The notes under the pieces are model-generated. The model worked only from the letters and a program-made list of their open reading frames with translations. It was not told the origin of the DNA and did not search any database. Of a stretch of 23,210 bases of DNA, positions 1-11,080 are shown in pieces. The DNA comes from Chara braunii (taxonomy: Eukaryota; Streptophyta; Charophyceae; Charales; Characeae). The translations under genes were made by a program, and so were the position numbers. Positions within the stretch are counted from its first letter, which is position 1. Each line of letters starts with the position of its first letter. The stretch lies in contig BFEA01000025.1 of NCBI GenBank assembly GCA_003427395.1, forward strand, positions 5,294,932 through 5,318,141, in the 5' to 3' direction.

Positions 1-54
<54 letters not shown>

Positions 55-277
55 GTGTGTGTGTGAGCATCCTTTTCCCCCCCCACATTGGTCTGTTTGT
101 CTGTGTTTGTGTGCATCTTTGCGCCCTGTCATCTTTGTGTGTGTGTGCATGTGTGCGTGTCTGTGCGTGCCCACAACCATTCATGCATGTGCAGTTGTTA
201 CAGGTGTGATTGTCCATGTGGTGACCTATTCTTTGTACGCTGCTGGTCCACAGTACGAGCTGCTTTGCTTCTCCTGG

Positions 278-283
<6 letters not shown>
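1..283. repeat. (CT)n microsatellite followed by TG-rich simple sequence
   Basis: Positions 1-51 are a pure CT dinucleotide run cut by the window edge. Positions 52-283 are T/G-rich with many short TGTG and TGCATGTG runs. Open frames cross this stretch, but they encode only Cys/Val/Phe-rich low-complexity peptides and are not credible genes. The last bases (TCTCCTGGCAGTT, 270-282) may be the left target-site duplication of the neighbouring LINE. Confidence 0.9.
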
Positions 284-320
<37 letters not shown>

Positions 321-323
321 CTG

Positions 324-369
324 GCTCCCTCTATTCTGGGGAGCGTCAGTCCGGTTCCCATTCCACCGG
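324..369 (-). other. Twin hairpins at the 3' end of LINE A
   Basis: On the minus strand, CCGGT (369-365) pairs with ACCGG (355-351). Then GCTCC (344-340) pairs with GGAGC (328-324), and a few bases later the poly(A) tail begins. The same two stems in the same order occur in copy C, and with one mismatch in copy B. A role in recognition by the reverse transcriptase is inference. Confidence 0.65.
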
Positions 370-886
370 CAAGTCAAAAACATTACAACAATTAACAGTC
401 ACACACGCTTCCTTCCGTCAGGCCGAAGGACCCCTGAGCAGCATTGATTGCTCCACCATGGGAGGATTGACTGTCAGCTTGCCTTATCCCACTCTTTCCT
501 CTCAGATCCGGAATCCAGATCTGTCAGATGAAGCACTAGACCCTAGAAAGATCCCACCTTTTGGCCTTACCCCACCTGGTTCTTCCCAAAAGTCACTTCG
601 CCCCCCCTTTAGACGATCAACCGTTGTTAATGAAACCTACACCCTCAGTCTGCAATCTTATCGTCAAAACGACACAATTAGGTCTTGACAGGCGTTAGTA
701 AGCTTCCGGATGTCTGAGATGGGATCTTCCTTGGCGACCCCTGTACATGCTCCAGCGTTGTCAGACTTGTCCTCTTTTTCCACGTCGTCTGTACTCCCTG
801 GGTCATGTTTAACCTTCTGCAGACTAAGGGGTGCTTATGGATTCCAGCAACGTCTGATGTTGGGGACCCCTTCCTGGATTTGAATT

Positions 887-3800
887 ATGTCATTCTTTCC
901 AACATACGCGGTCCTGTCGCAGTTCACCAATCTTGCCATCAACCAGCCAGATCCTGTAAAATCTCTGCCTCTCCTTGTTCTGCTGTTCTTCGTCTTCAGA
1001 CCAGGCTCGCTTGATCTTCCGCCATCTGCATAGGATCTCGGCTTGAATCATTATTTTAGTTTCTATCCACACTTTCTCCCGTGGGTTGGAGAGTCCTTCA
1101 ATTGTTCGACTGCATCTCTCCTTCCATATGACCCATAGGGTCACCTTTCTGATGAGTTCAAACCAGGTCCTCTCAGCCTTCCGAGGCTGATCCGGGATGT
1201 TAGTCAAGAGGAGCAGCTGAATGGGTTGTTTGGGGAAGGGAGATGAGAAGAGGGAGTCCCAGAGTGAAGAAGCTCTCGCCCAGTATTCGGTTGCTTCTTT
1301 ACAGAGGACTAGGCAGTGGACTGTATCTTCTACCGAGCCATCAGAGCAGACTGCACATAATTCTGAACTGTCTGGGTCTGTGGTTTTCCATCTAATGTGT
1401 AGCCATTGGTTCACTGGTAGGGCTGCATATACAATCAGCCATTGCAGGCTTCTGATCTTGATTGGTCTGATACGTTTGAATTTTTCCCAATGTATTCCTG
1501 TAATTTTGTCAGCTTCTTGACCCACGAGGTTCCTCCGTCTGTTTTTGATGATTGGATCTGGGATTTTGGTCTTCAGAGACAGTCTGTACCCAAGTTTAAC
1601 TGAGTAGTCCTGGATCGGGACTTTTGATTTGAAGTTGCTGGTGGAATTTGGCTTCCAGGCCACTCCGCTGGGTCGAACTCCGGGGATCGGATTGCCGTAT
1701 CCGGTCTGAATATTTCCTTTGGCCATGAGCCTAGGACCCTTACTTTTCTGAGGAGGAAGGAATCCAATATCGATGATTCTACATTATCGTTGAAAATAGC
1801 TGGCCTGGCCGTATTGGTGAAGGAGACCGGGAAGGAGAGAAAACTGGCTCTGGTGTGTGAGCCTTGCTGCATGTGAGAGAATTGATAGGCTCTAGTAGGG
1901 GCTGTATCTTGAATCAAAAGTCCCCACTCGCCCGGTCTCCAGGACTCATCTTTTACCAGGATGTCTTTCCATTCTTGAGGAATACGAGTGAGTATGTATT
2001 GGAGATTGGTCTCTCGTCTGTGGCAACCTTTTAGTCGAGCACTGACTTCCTGTTCAGTTATCCAGTCTTTTTTGTCCTCCATCCACAAGTGGTCTACTTT
2101 CCATATGCCATTCTTGATCCACGATAGCCATCTCTGTTCTAGGAAAAGAGGGTTGTTGGCTTCATTTGTCAGCCATTCGTTCCCGAATAGCGGTTGTCTT
2201 AGTACTTCATCTTTAGATTTAGGTTTGTTTATCTTGTTAGGGATTATTTTCCTCCACGATCGAAGCAATGCCGGCCAGTAGGGGGTGGGCGGCCGATGAT
2301 CTTCGGGTCCGTTGTTCCTCGTCCAATTCCTCCGTCCTGTGGAGATCACCCATTCTTTGTTCATTACCCAAAATAGGCCTGATATGTCGTTCGCGGAGGG
2401 AACATGAGCCACCGATTTAATACTGTCCAGACCCAGGTTATTCCAGGCGCTGTCCGGATTCATCGGCAGTTTGATGATCCATTTAATTTGCAGAGCTTTC
2501 GTTTCTGTTCCGGGGTCAATGATTCCTAGGCCCCCCTCTCGTGGCCTCCTTGTGACATAGTGTCAGGCTATCTTAGATATGCACTTGTCTTTGTTGGGGT
2601 CTCCTGTCCAAAGGTAAATCCTGGCCCATCTGTTCAGCTCCTTAATCGAACTGTCAGGAACTGTCCAGATAGAGGCAATATACCACATCATTGAGAAGAC
2701 CGACGTATTGAGAACCAGAGCTCGGTCTATAAGGGAAGCACAAGAGTTGCCCCATCTTCCGATTTTGTTAATCTGTTTGGCTAGCATAGCTGGGCCCATT
2801 TGGGACGCCGATCCTTCTTTCGTCATCAGGATACCTAGATAACGTGTGGGTGTGTCCGGTGTTTGCCATGTCATAGCCGCCTCACCTCCTTGAAGAGAAA
2901 GGGGTTCGTCATCGGAGAGCCACCAGCCAATTGTTTTCCCCCAATTGATCTTCATTTCTGAGGCTAACTTGAATGCCTCCATTGCTTTGGCTAGTGTTAT
3001 GAAGGATGAATCTGATGCTCTGATTACAACTGTTAGATCATCGGCGAACATGATGGCTGCGGGGAAATCCATCTGGTGAGCCGAGCCTACATCGGTGCTA
3101 GCTAGTCTCTGGATTGACGGATCCTTGCGCAGGAAGGATGCGATTGCCTCCATTACGAATAGGAAGATTGACGGCGCTAGATGGTCCCCTTGACGGACCG
3201 AGCGGGAAATCGGATAGCAATCTGACAGCAGTCCATTGACTTGGACACAACCAACTGCATCCTTGTAGAGTATCCTGACCCATTTTCTGAAGTTCGGTCC
3301 GACTCCCATTCTTTCCATGCTTGCTTCCATAAAGTCCCAATTGACTTGATCGTATGCTTTCTCAAAATCAAAGAAGAGAATGGCGGCATTTATTTTCCGG
3401 TCTCTGATTTTTCTTACGGACTCGTTCAATGTCATAACATTGTACAGGATATAACGATCCGGGATGAATCCTGTTTGGTCAATGTGGAAGCATTGGTTGG
3501 TGATCTTGATAATCCGGTTCGACAAGGTCTTTGCCAAGATCTTATATGGGAGGGTTAGCAAAGATATGCTGAGAAGGTTTCCCAGACCCCCCTGAGACCA
3601 ACTGTCATTATAGAAGTTTAGTACGTCATTACCTAGCAAGGGCCAGGATTTTTCCCATAATTCTTTTGTTAAGCCGTCAATTCCTGGGGTCTTATTATTG
3701 TTCATACTTTGTAGAGCCCGAAGTATTTCATCTGATGTGAAGGGTTTGTCAAGCGTTTCAGCTTGGTCAGGTGAAATTGTTTGCTTCAGGTATTGTAGCA

Positions 3801-4302
3801 TTTTCTGCCTTGCTTCTCTGATGTTGAGGGGTATTGGTGCCCCCGTCTTGGACTGGTATAGCTCCTTGTAAAACTTGTTGGCTATCTCAAGCATCCCTTC
3901 GCTATCTGTTTTCACCGTTTCGGGAGTTGTGAGTGACTTCAGGCCTTCTATCGTGGTGGCTCTCGAGTTAGCTTTAATTCGGGCAAAGAAGTGTTTAGTC
4001 ATTGAATCACTTAGTTCGTATTCGCACATTCTTGCTCTTATTTGGAGGCCTTTCAGATCCCACCATTTCCACATGGGCTATTCCTCTCGAGCCTTGTCAA
4101 AGATCGCGATATAAAGTTGAGAGGCGGGGTTGTTTGTCAATTTGGATTCAGCTATTTTAAGTGCAAATTCTAATGACTGCTTTCTTTGTTTCCTTATCGA
4201 CGCTAACTTCCTAGACACTTTGGCCACGGTGTCTGAAAGGTTCGAGTAGCTCTTATGGAACCATTCCCATCGAGGAGTAGTGCTAAGGCATGCCGACCTC
4301 AA
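887..4302 (-). pseudogene. LINE A ORF2 remnant: reverse transcriptase plus zf-RVT domain, inactivated
   Basis: The intact protein would copy the LINE RNA into the genome by target-primed reverse transcription. Read 5' to 3' on the minus strand, a linker (4302-4081) leads into the reverse transcriptase. Motif A is FFDFEKAYDQVNWDF (about 3330-3375), motif B is SVRQGD (about 3185-3205) and motif C is FADDLTV (about 3028-3051). A Trp-rich thumb/linker follows, then a zf-RVT zinc-binding domain with CAVC and VHCLVLC (about 1300-1360), a WVIWKERC block, and a charged C-terminus ending at TGA 887-889. Catalytic aspartates are present. Inactivating changes are an in-frame TAG at 4078-4080, a TGA at 2560-2562 where copy C has Trp, and a frameshift near 1660 after FDPAEW. 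Between these lesions the frame stays open for hundreds of codons, so decay is moderate. Family assignment is firm; L1-like clade placement is inference. Confidence 0.9.
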
Positions 4303-4357
4303 ACCCTGCCAGCAGTCGCAAATTTCGTTTTGATCTCCTGACAGATTTTTATTTATT

Positions 4358-4916
4358 AAAAAAAAAAAAAAAACAGGTCCTTATGGTCCTGGCTCCATAT
4401 CCATTTTGGGGAGCATCAGTCCGGTTCCTGTCCACTGGGAAGTCGAGAATTGGAATACATGGTGGACGACACACTCACGCTTCCTTCCGTCTAGCCGAAG
4501 GAACCCTGACCAGCATTGATTGCTCCTATGTAGGAGGATTGACTGTCAGCTTGCCCTACTGCTTTTCCTTTCAAAATCCATTGTGGTTCTGTCATATAGT
4601 TCGTATGCAACAAGAAAAGAGGAGAGTTGTCTGTATTGTTGAGACTATGGTGTCAGTTTGCCCATCACTGGGTCATCGTCCCTGTTGGAGTTTCGCTGTG
4701 CCATTTCTTCCAGATCAATCTATTATCTGCCACTGTTACAATTTTTCCATGTAGGAGTCAGTCTCTCATGAAGGACGGTCTCTTGGTGGCTAGCCTTTCT
4801 GGTCTGACTTTCGTTGTTGATGTAACCTCCCTCCATCTGCACCAATCTCAGTTTTCGTCGTACTCAACAGTAGGGCCCACATTTCTTCCCTTGCCACCTC
4901 AGTTCTCTCGATAGTC
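4358..4916 (-). mobile_element. LINE copy B: isolated 3' UTR fragment related to copy A
   Basis: Positions 4376-4560 match the LINE A 3' UTR closely in the same minus orientation. Shared blocks include GGGGAGCATCAGTCCGGTTC, the ACGCTTCCTTCCGTC region, and GGAGGATTGACTGTCAGCTT. No ORF2 sequence follows upstream before copy C's tail at 4917, so this is a short 5'-truncated insertion or a recombination remnant. At its 3' end the minus strand carries 16 T (plus-strand A run 4358-4373) where poly(A) is expected. The element therefore has a tail of the wrong polarity or was rearranged. The distal hairpin (4392-4396 with 4410-4414) is intact; the proximal one (4421-4425 with 4434-4438) has one mismatch. 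Confidence 0.75.
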
Positions 4917-4963
4917 TTTTTTTTTTTTTTTTTTTTTTTTTGAAACAGAACCCTGGGGCTCTG

Positions 4964-5011
4964 GCTCCTTTTCCATTCTGGGGAGCATCAGTCCGGTTCC
5001 TATTCCACCGG
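4964..5011 (-). other. Twin hairpins at the 3' end of LINE C
   Basis: On the minus strand, CCGGT (5011-5007) pairs with ACCGG (4997-4993), and GCTCC (4986-4982) pairs with GGAGC (4968-4964). Both stems are perfect. The loop sequence of the distal hairpin differs from copy A while the stem is kept. Confidence 0.65.
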
Positions 5012-5033
5012 CAAGTCAGGAAGAGATACAAAA

Positions 5034-5375
5034 ATCACTCACTCACACTCCTCCCCCTTATGGTGGGAAGGCCTAAAGGATGGCATTGATTACTTCCGAA
5101 AGGAAGGATGTACCACCCTTCACCCCTGCCTAAGTTAGCCTGATCTATTTGTATCTATCCCTGTTGGCTAATCTGTCCTTGCTCGCTAAAATGTCCTTCC
5201 TTTAATTTGAGACTCGTAGCTTGTCTACCTGCATCCTGGCCAGCCTATTCCCTTTTTTACAATGGGTACTCACACACGCTCCTCCCCCTTACGGTAGGAA
5301 GGTCCGAAAGCTGGCCTTGATTACGTCCCGAGGCAGGATGTACCACCTTTCACCACTGCCTGAGTTAGCCTGTAT
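5034..5375 (-). repeat. Imperfect direct duplication inside the LINE C 3' UTR
   Basis: About 100 bp at 5034-5135 recurs at 5262-5371. Shared blocks include CTCCTCCCCCTTA, AGGATGTACCACC and AGTTAGCCTG. The copies are about 230 bp apart with several substitutions. Copies A and B carry one version of the block, so the second arose within the copy C lineage. Confidence 0.7.
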
Positions 5376-5485
5376 GACGTAATCTTGGACCTGGAAGGCT
5401 TCTCAGACTTATGGCTCTGTGTTGTAGTTGCTGACGGACTGCCTGTGTGGGCTGATTCTAGCTTTTCCTCTCAGCTGTAAGGCTG

Positions 5486-8400
5486 TCAGATTTGTGTGGA
5501 TTGTTGGTAGAGTCTTGGTACACCTCCTTTCCAAATCACCCACAGAGCCAGCTTCCTGAGAAGGTGAAACCAGATTTCCTTGCCGCCTTTGAGATTGTTA
5601 GTACTGTTGGATAGAAGGAGGATGTTTTGAGGAGAAGTGGGGGGAGGGGTGATGGGAAGAGGAGGGACCATAAGTCGCAAACTTTGTTCCATATCCAGAC
5701 TGCTTCAGTGCAGTACAATAGGCAGTGGGGTATGTCTTCTGGTCAGTTGTCTGTGCACATAACACATTATTCAGAGCTGTCGGGATCCGTATGTTTCTTC
5801 CTCTTGTGGAGCCATTGGTTGACGGGCAGGGATGCGTGGGTTATGAGCCACTGCATGCTTCAGATCCTAATCGTTCTGATGGACAGGTACTTCGTCCAGG
5901 GGATGGAAATGGGGTCAGTAGGTTCTAGGTTCAGGATCTCCCTCCATTTTTCTTCGAGTCTGGGATCCGAGTCTGTAGTTTGAAATCCGAAGTCATATCC
6001 GAATTTTACATCGTATTCGAATATCATTCTCGTTCTCCCAGATTTTCCTTGTTTCCAGGTCCACTCTTTTCGGTCGAATTCGAGGTCAGATATGCAGAGA
6101 TCAGGTTGGAAGATTATCCAAGGTTTGGCTTTTGTGACCCTCACTTTCCTCAGACAGAAGGATTCTAGCATCTCACACTGGGGTTCTTTGTTCATAAGTT
6201 CCAACTCTTGTAGGTTGTGAGTAGTGATCGGGTAGGAGAAGAATTTGGAGAGGTAGCTGGGTGCATTGGTTCAAGATAGAAAACGGTAAGCTCTGCGAGG
6301 CTGGGTTTGGAAGATGAGTATGCCCCAGTCCCCGAATTTCCACGAGAAGTCCTCCCTCAAGAGGGAGAGCCACTGTGTTGGGATGCTCTTCTGAATCTGT
6401 GTTAGATTTTTTGTGAGGGCGTGGCAGCCTTTTAACTCATTTCGGAGCTCCTGTTCGGTTAACCATTGTCGTCGATCTTCTGTCTTTTCCAGGGTGAGCC
6501 ATTTTGGTCTCCGATCCAGGGGTTGCAGAACAGAGGTTGTCTCAGGACCTCTTCTCTATTTCCTGGTTCACCATGTTTGCTCGACATCATTGAATCATTC
6601 TTCACCAGACTTGAGGGTTTGCTTCCAGTATGGATTTGCCGTTGGAGTAGGGCTTGTACTATGATTTGATTGTCCAGTCCTTTGCCATTATCTAGAAGAG
6701 ACCTCTCATGTTCGAAGGGGAGTTGATAGGTGTTAGATTTCTGATGTTGTCCAGAGCCATCTGGGTCCACGGAATGAGTTGTCTTATTAGGATCTTGATA
6801 ATCCATTTCATCTGCAGTGCTATGGATTCCTGCTTGGGATCAATTAGCCCAAGCCCCCCCTCTTGCGGTTTCCTAATGATGTGGTTCCAGGCTACCCTGT
6901 TGATACATGTGGTCCTGTTGAGGTCTCCAGTCCATAGATAGCATATGGCCCTATTTCTTAACGTTTTGAGGTCATCATCGGGGGGGAACCAGATGGATGC
7001 CACGGACCACTGTGTGGAGAAGATTGTCGTGTTAATTCGTAGTGCTCTTCTGATTAACGAGGCCAGGGCATTTTTGCACAGGGCCATGCAAGTAATTGCC
7101 CTGGCGACTGGGTTCTGGCCCATTCCCGGCCACACTCCGTCCTTGTTTACCATGATGCCAAGGAATCTTAGTGCCTGATCTCCTATAGACCATGACACAG
7201 GTGTGGCTGTATCGGCCGGTTGGGGTGGGGTCTCATCTGTTAGCCACTATCCTTCGGTTTTGCCCCGATTGACCTTTATTTCCGATGCCAGTCTGAAGGC
7301 TTCCATTGCTCTTACGAGGGTTTGGAATGAGCAGTTGTTGGCACGAATGAGGACAGTGAGGTCATCGGCGAACATTAGCGCAACGGGTAGGGCGAAGTCG
7401 TGTAATGGATTGAAGTTGCGTTCAGTGAGGCGATCGATGTAAGGGTCTTTCCGAAGGAAGGAGGCTATGGCTTTCATAATGAAGAGGAAGATTGGCGGGG
7501 CCAATGGGTCACCTTGTCTAACCGATCTCGATATCGGGAAAGTCTCTGAAAGAATCCTATTGACCTGAACTCTGCCTGTTGCGTATGAATAGAGGACTCT
7601 AACCCATTCTCTGAACTTGGGGCCTACCCCCATTTTCTCCATGCAGGCATACAGGAAGTCCCAGTTGACCTGATCGTATGCCTTTTCGAAGTCAAAAAAC
7701 AGGATTGTTGCCTTCATTCATTTTTCCGTGATCTTCTTTGTTGCCTAACTTAGTGTCATCACGTTGTCTTGTATGTACCGGTCAGATGATGCATGCTTGG
7801 TCGATATGAAAGCATTTGTTTGTTAGCTTTGTGGTTTTGTTTGCAAGAGCCTTAGCGAGGATTTTGTAGGGAGTGGTGAGTAGTGATGTGGGTCTAGTTT
7901 TTCAGGTCTTCTTTGTCTCCCTTTTTGTGCAGCAGAGATACCACGCTTGTGCTTAGTTCCTTGCCTAGGCCTCCCTTTGGCCTGCTGTCGTTGAAGATCG
8001 TGAGCAGAGCCTCTCCTAGACTCGGCCAGAAGTAGCTCCAAAATTCTTTTGAGAGGCCGTCAATTCCCGGAGCTTTGTCGTTTCCCATCTGGGTCAGGGC
8101 TACGTGTAGCTCAGTCAAGGTTAGGGGTTTGTCCAGGTCTTTTGCTTGAGCTGTTGAGATCGTTTTGTCTAGGTACGACATCATGTGTTGGCGGGCTTTT
8201 AGGTTCCCGGTGGTCGGGGGTGAAGGTGTCTTTGACTCGTATAGGTCTGCATAGAATGTCCTGGCTATCCTGACCATCTTTGTACCTGCTGTTTTGACAT
8301 TCCCTTGATCTGTCGGATCTTTGAGGGCCTATATCATGTTATTCCCAGCGTTCGATTTGATTTTGGAGAAGAAGAATTTAGTCATGGTTTCATTGAGTGT

Positions 8401-9405
8401 GTATTCCGTCATCCTGGCGAGTATTTGCAGTCCTCTCAAGTCCCATCTTCTCTATTCGTTTAGTGCTTCTTTGGTCTCAGCTAGTAGATCCTTGTAGAAC
8501 TTGCTCAAGGGGTCCTCTGCTAGGCTAGCTTCTGCGACTGAGATGGCGAATTGGAGTTGTTCACTTCTCCTTTCACGATCTCCCGCTATGCCCCGTGATT
8601 CTACTGGTATTGTTCGGGTTAGGTCTGTGTAACTGTCGATGAACCACTGGTGCCTGTTTGTCTGTCTGAATTCTCGCTGTTTTTGGATGGACCAGTTCTC
8701 TTTGATCGTTACAGACAGCCTCTCGGTCGCTAGGAGGGAGTTGTTCAGTTTGAAAAAAAACTGCCCTGTTTCGACTGGTGAGTTAAAATTGAGCAGCAGT
8801 TGACTGGGCTTGTGGTCCAGTCCTTTGAAGACGGCTGAGGAACGGATTTCAGTTTCTTTGATTGCGCCTTGTAGGCTCTCAGAGATCAGGAAGTAGTCAA
8901 TCTTGGACAGTGAAGTCCGATTGGCTTGGTTCTTTCTGATCGGGGAGAAAGCTTTTTTGTTCGGATGCAGCGCCCTGAACGGATCGATGATTTCAATTGT
9001 TTTCATCAGATTCCTGCTCTTGTGGGACCCATTAATATTGTCCTAGAGATCCGGTCCAAGTTGGGATCTAGAGTCGTGTTTCAGTCTCCTGCGATGATGA
9101 CCGGTGGCTGGTTGGGAATAAGAGGTTTGATGTTCTCAAAGAAAATCAGTCGTTCGGGTTCTGCGTTGGGTGCATAATACTGCATATAGGTTGAGGATTC
9201 TCAGCTCTTCGCCTTGCCATCTTATGTCTACCCATGACCATCTCCCCTCCTCACTGTCCCCCTCGCTGTTCAAGATCTGACCTTCGGTCAGAATCTTGGA
9301 CGTCCTTGGTATGAGAATTGCAGTTCCTCTCTTGCTCTGGCCATCTTTATTGGTCCAGAGGGCGAAGGCACATCCCCCTGTTGTCTTCTCCACAATTTGC
9401 TGCAT
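5486..9405 (-). pseudogene. LINE C ORF2 remnant: partial endonuclease, reverse transcriptase, zf-RVT
   Basis: On the minus strand, an apurinic-type endonuclease part (about 9405-8750) shows RGTAILIPR, VDIRWQGEELRILNLYA, an AGD-x-N motif interrupted by TGA, SKIDYFLIS and LDHKPSQL. The last two are the conserved C-terminal endonuclease blocks with the catalytic His. Reverse transcriptase follows: DKAPGIDGLSKEFW (about 8060), motif A FFDFEKAYDQVNWDF (about 7655-7700), motif B SVRQGDPLAPP (about 7500-7525) and motif C FADDLTV (about 7354-7375). Then come a linker and remnants of the zf-RVT region, with LALWVIWK near 5520-5550. Stops and frameshifts are frequent: TAG 8449-8451, TAG near 8331, a frameshift near 7785, two stops at about 7715-7755, and several frame changes below 7200. 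It is non-functional. Confidence 0.88.
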
Positions 9406-9667
9406 TCTGGTATGGCTGAAAGGTGGCAGGTTTTATGATTTTGAAAAACTTCATTATTTAGGGAAAGAAGTCATTTGTTTTTACCCACTTACAGTACACT
9501 CAATGGGATTCTAAGTTAAGACTTTGTTGATCATGCTGCAAACAGACTCGCCTACCAGCCTTTTCGGATATTGGTCAGAATCCGGTTCCCTCTCCTTCCA
9601 CATGCGCTTAGTCGTTTAAGTTGTCATGACTCGACTACTACTACTACTATCCCAGCCTCAAGCACGG

Positions 9668-11063
9668 TTAAAAGCCAACCCGAATTGATTTTAAATCTCG
9701 AGTTTTATGTTGATTTCTGTGAAAAGTTACCCCTCTTTGATTTTTTCCAGTAATTGCATCACGCCTTCCGAAGTTTGAGCCACCGACATTATTTTCTGAC
9801 CAGTGGTTTCTTGACGTCTTCTTTTCCAAATCATCCAGAGAGTGGTACATCTCACTCTCTGAAACAACAATCCTTTGCATTGCGACCATATTCTTGGGAT
9901 TAAGAAACCTGTCAAGATTATGAGTGATTATTTTTTTTGGAAACGAGTTTGGAGACGAGTGATCCCACAATTTAACAGTTTTGTCCCAAATCTGCTCAGC
10001 TTTGCGACACTCACAACGAATCACATCGGCTACTGAACCCTCTGCACATATTGAGCATAGTTCCTTCAGGGAGCTTCTCAACTCCCTTCTTCTATTCAGC
10101 CACAAATTCACTCGAACGGAGTCGAGTAGAACCGCTACACAAGTGCTTAGCCATTTTAGGCCCGCTACATAAGTACTTAGCCATTTTAGGCCCACTACAT
10201 AAGTGCTTAGCCATTGTAGGCTTCCACTCCTGGCATTCCCCCTGAGAAGGGAATTCCAAGGTATCTTTTGTATTACCCCCAAATTAATACTATATAATTT
10301 ATATATGTTCGGTCCATCACTGACTCAAGATAGAATCCAATGGCTGAAGGCCTCGGCCTAAGATAGTTATCCGAATTGACTCAATTGAGTTAAATAGCTC
10401 AACAAATTAGTTCTTAGGGCTACATGCCAGGCTCTTCCTTTTATCTTCCAGGTCCACTTCATAGGATCAACATTTTACGTTGACCCCGACTTAACCCTGG
10501 TTGGTTATGGACTTAACCCGTGAAACACGTGCATACCTAACTCGTAGTCGCTGCTGCATTAATCATCTTGTGCATGACCATAACCAACCAGCTGTCAGAT
10601 AGAGCATATGCTAAATCGCACGCAAGCGCACCGCGAGAATCATCACATGACATGCATGACAAAGTAGACAAAATAGACACACATCCGAGCGCAGGTGACG
10701 CTGTAAAATTATCGTAATGAAAGCGCACGTAGTCTGGCGAAACGACCCAACCGGTTTCTACCGGTCGCCAGTCTGGTGTCTTCAGGGGTCAGCCTGGCTT
10801 TCTGACCTGTGGGCCCTCCCTTGGAAAAGCTATGTTTGGCCAAGGATAGTGACCCAAGTAGCCCAGTCCCCACCCTTCCACTTGAAACCTCCACTGATGA
10901 TGTAATCCTGATATCGGGGGTTGAGATGAGAATAATCATTCAGATTTTCCTGTAGATTATGATAATCTTTTAAGACCTCCCTTAGCTCACGGAAAGACCT
11001 GCATATTTTCTGACCTTTGTCCCATAAGCGCTTTACCTGCCAGACTCCCTGCTCCAGGCACAT
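9668..11063 (-). mobile_element. Copy E: very decayed LINE ORF2 C-terminal region
   Basis: On the minus strand, 11063-10830 encodes VWQVKRLWDKGQK and a continuation that aligns with the WKVDHLW and GEWGLLIQD regions of copies A and C, just upstream of the zf-RVT domain. At 10120-9970, LNRRRELRSS, LCSICAEGSVADVIRCEC and AEQIWDKTVKLWDHSS match the zf-RVT block of copy A. The order and orientation agree with one element. The part between (10283-10708) is not recognisable and may hold rearranged sequence. No tail or 3' UTR could be placed below 9668. The level of decay suggests an older insertion than A, C or D. Confidence 0.62.
10132..10222. repeat. 30-bp tandem repeat, about three copies
   Basis: A 30-base unit (AAGTGCTTAGCCATTTTAGG plus CCCGCTACAT) occupies 10141-10170 and 10171-10200, with a partial third at 10201-10222 and a fragment before 10141. 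It lies inside copy E. On the minus strand it encodes repeated WLSTYVAGLK, so the expansion kept the reading frame. Confidence 0.85.
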
Positions 11064-11080
11064 ACCACATCTATAATTCC

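Larger units (their letters stand above)
284..4333 (-). mobile_element. LINE copy A (L1-type non-LTR retrotransposon, 5'-truncated)
   Basis: The element lies on the minus strand. Its 3' end is a 32-base T run on the plus strand (284-315), which is the poly(A) tail. Before it come about 570 bp of 3' UTR (316-886) and a broken ORF2 (887-4302). The 5' end is lost: homology starts between endonuclease and reverse transcriptase, so ORF1 and the whole endonuclease are missing, as expected of incomplete target-primed reverse transcription. TCTCCTGGCAGTT (270-282) and TCTCCTGACAGAT (4334-4346) flank the element and differ at two of 13 bases. They are a plausible aged target-site duplication that sets the boundaries. 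The 3' UTR is closely related to those of copies B and C. Confidence 0.88.
4917..9405 (-). mobile_element. LINE copy C (L1-type, 5'-truncated within the endonuclease)
   Basis: This minus-strand element has a 25-base T run (4917-4941) as its tail complement, a 3' UTR at about 4942-5440 and ORF2 remnants up to 9405. It is the longest LINE copy in the window at about 4.5 kb. It is related to copy A: the same 3'-terminal hairpins, similar UTR blocks and collinear ORF2. It has diverged at many protein positions, so it is a separate subfamily or an older copy. The tail abuts copy B directly. I found no convincing target-site duplication. Homology starts inside the endonuclease, so its N-terminus, ORF1 and the 5' UTR are lost. 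Confidence 0.87.

Noticed and set aside
53-688. A 211-codon open frame on the plus strand.
   Set aside because: It crosses TG-rich repeats, a 32-base T run and the antisense of the LINE A 3' UTR; the peptide is low complexity.
4078-8451. Reassignment of TAG to Gln as in some ulvophyte green algae, suggested by the shared TAG in LINEs A and C.
   Set aside because: Another TAG in copy C falls at a Glu position and LINE stops also include TGA at Trp positions, so ordinary decay explains them. The host exons give no evidence for a variant code.
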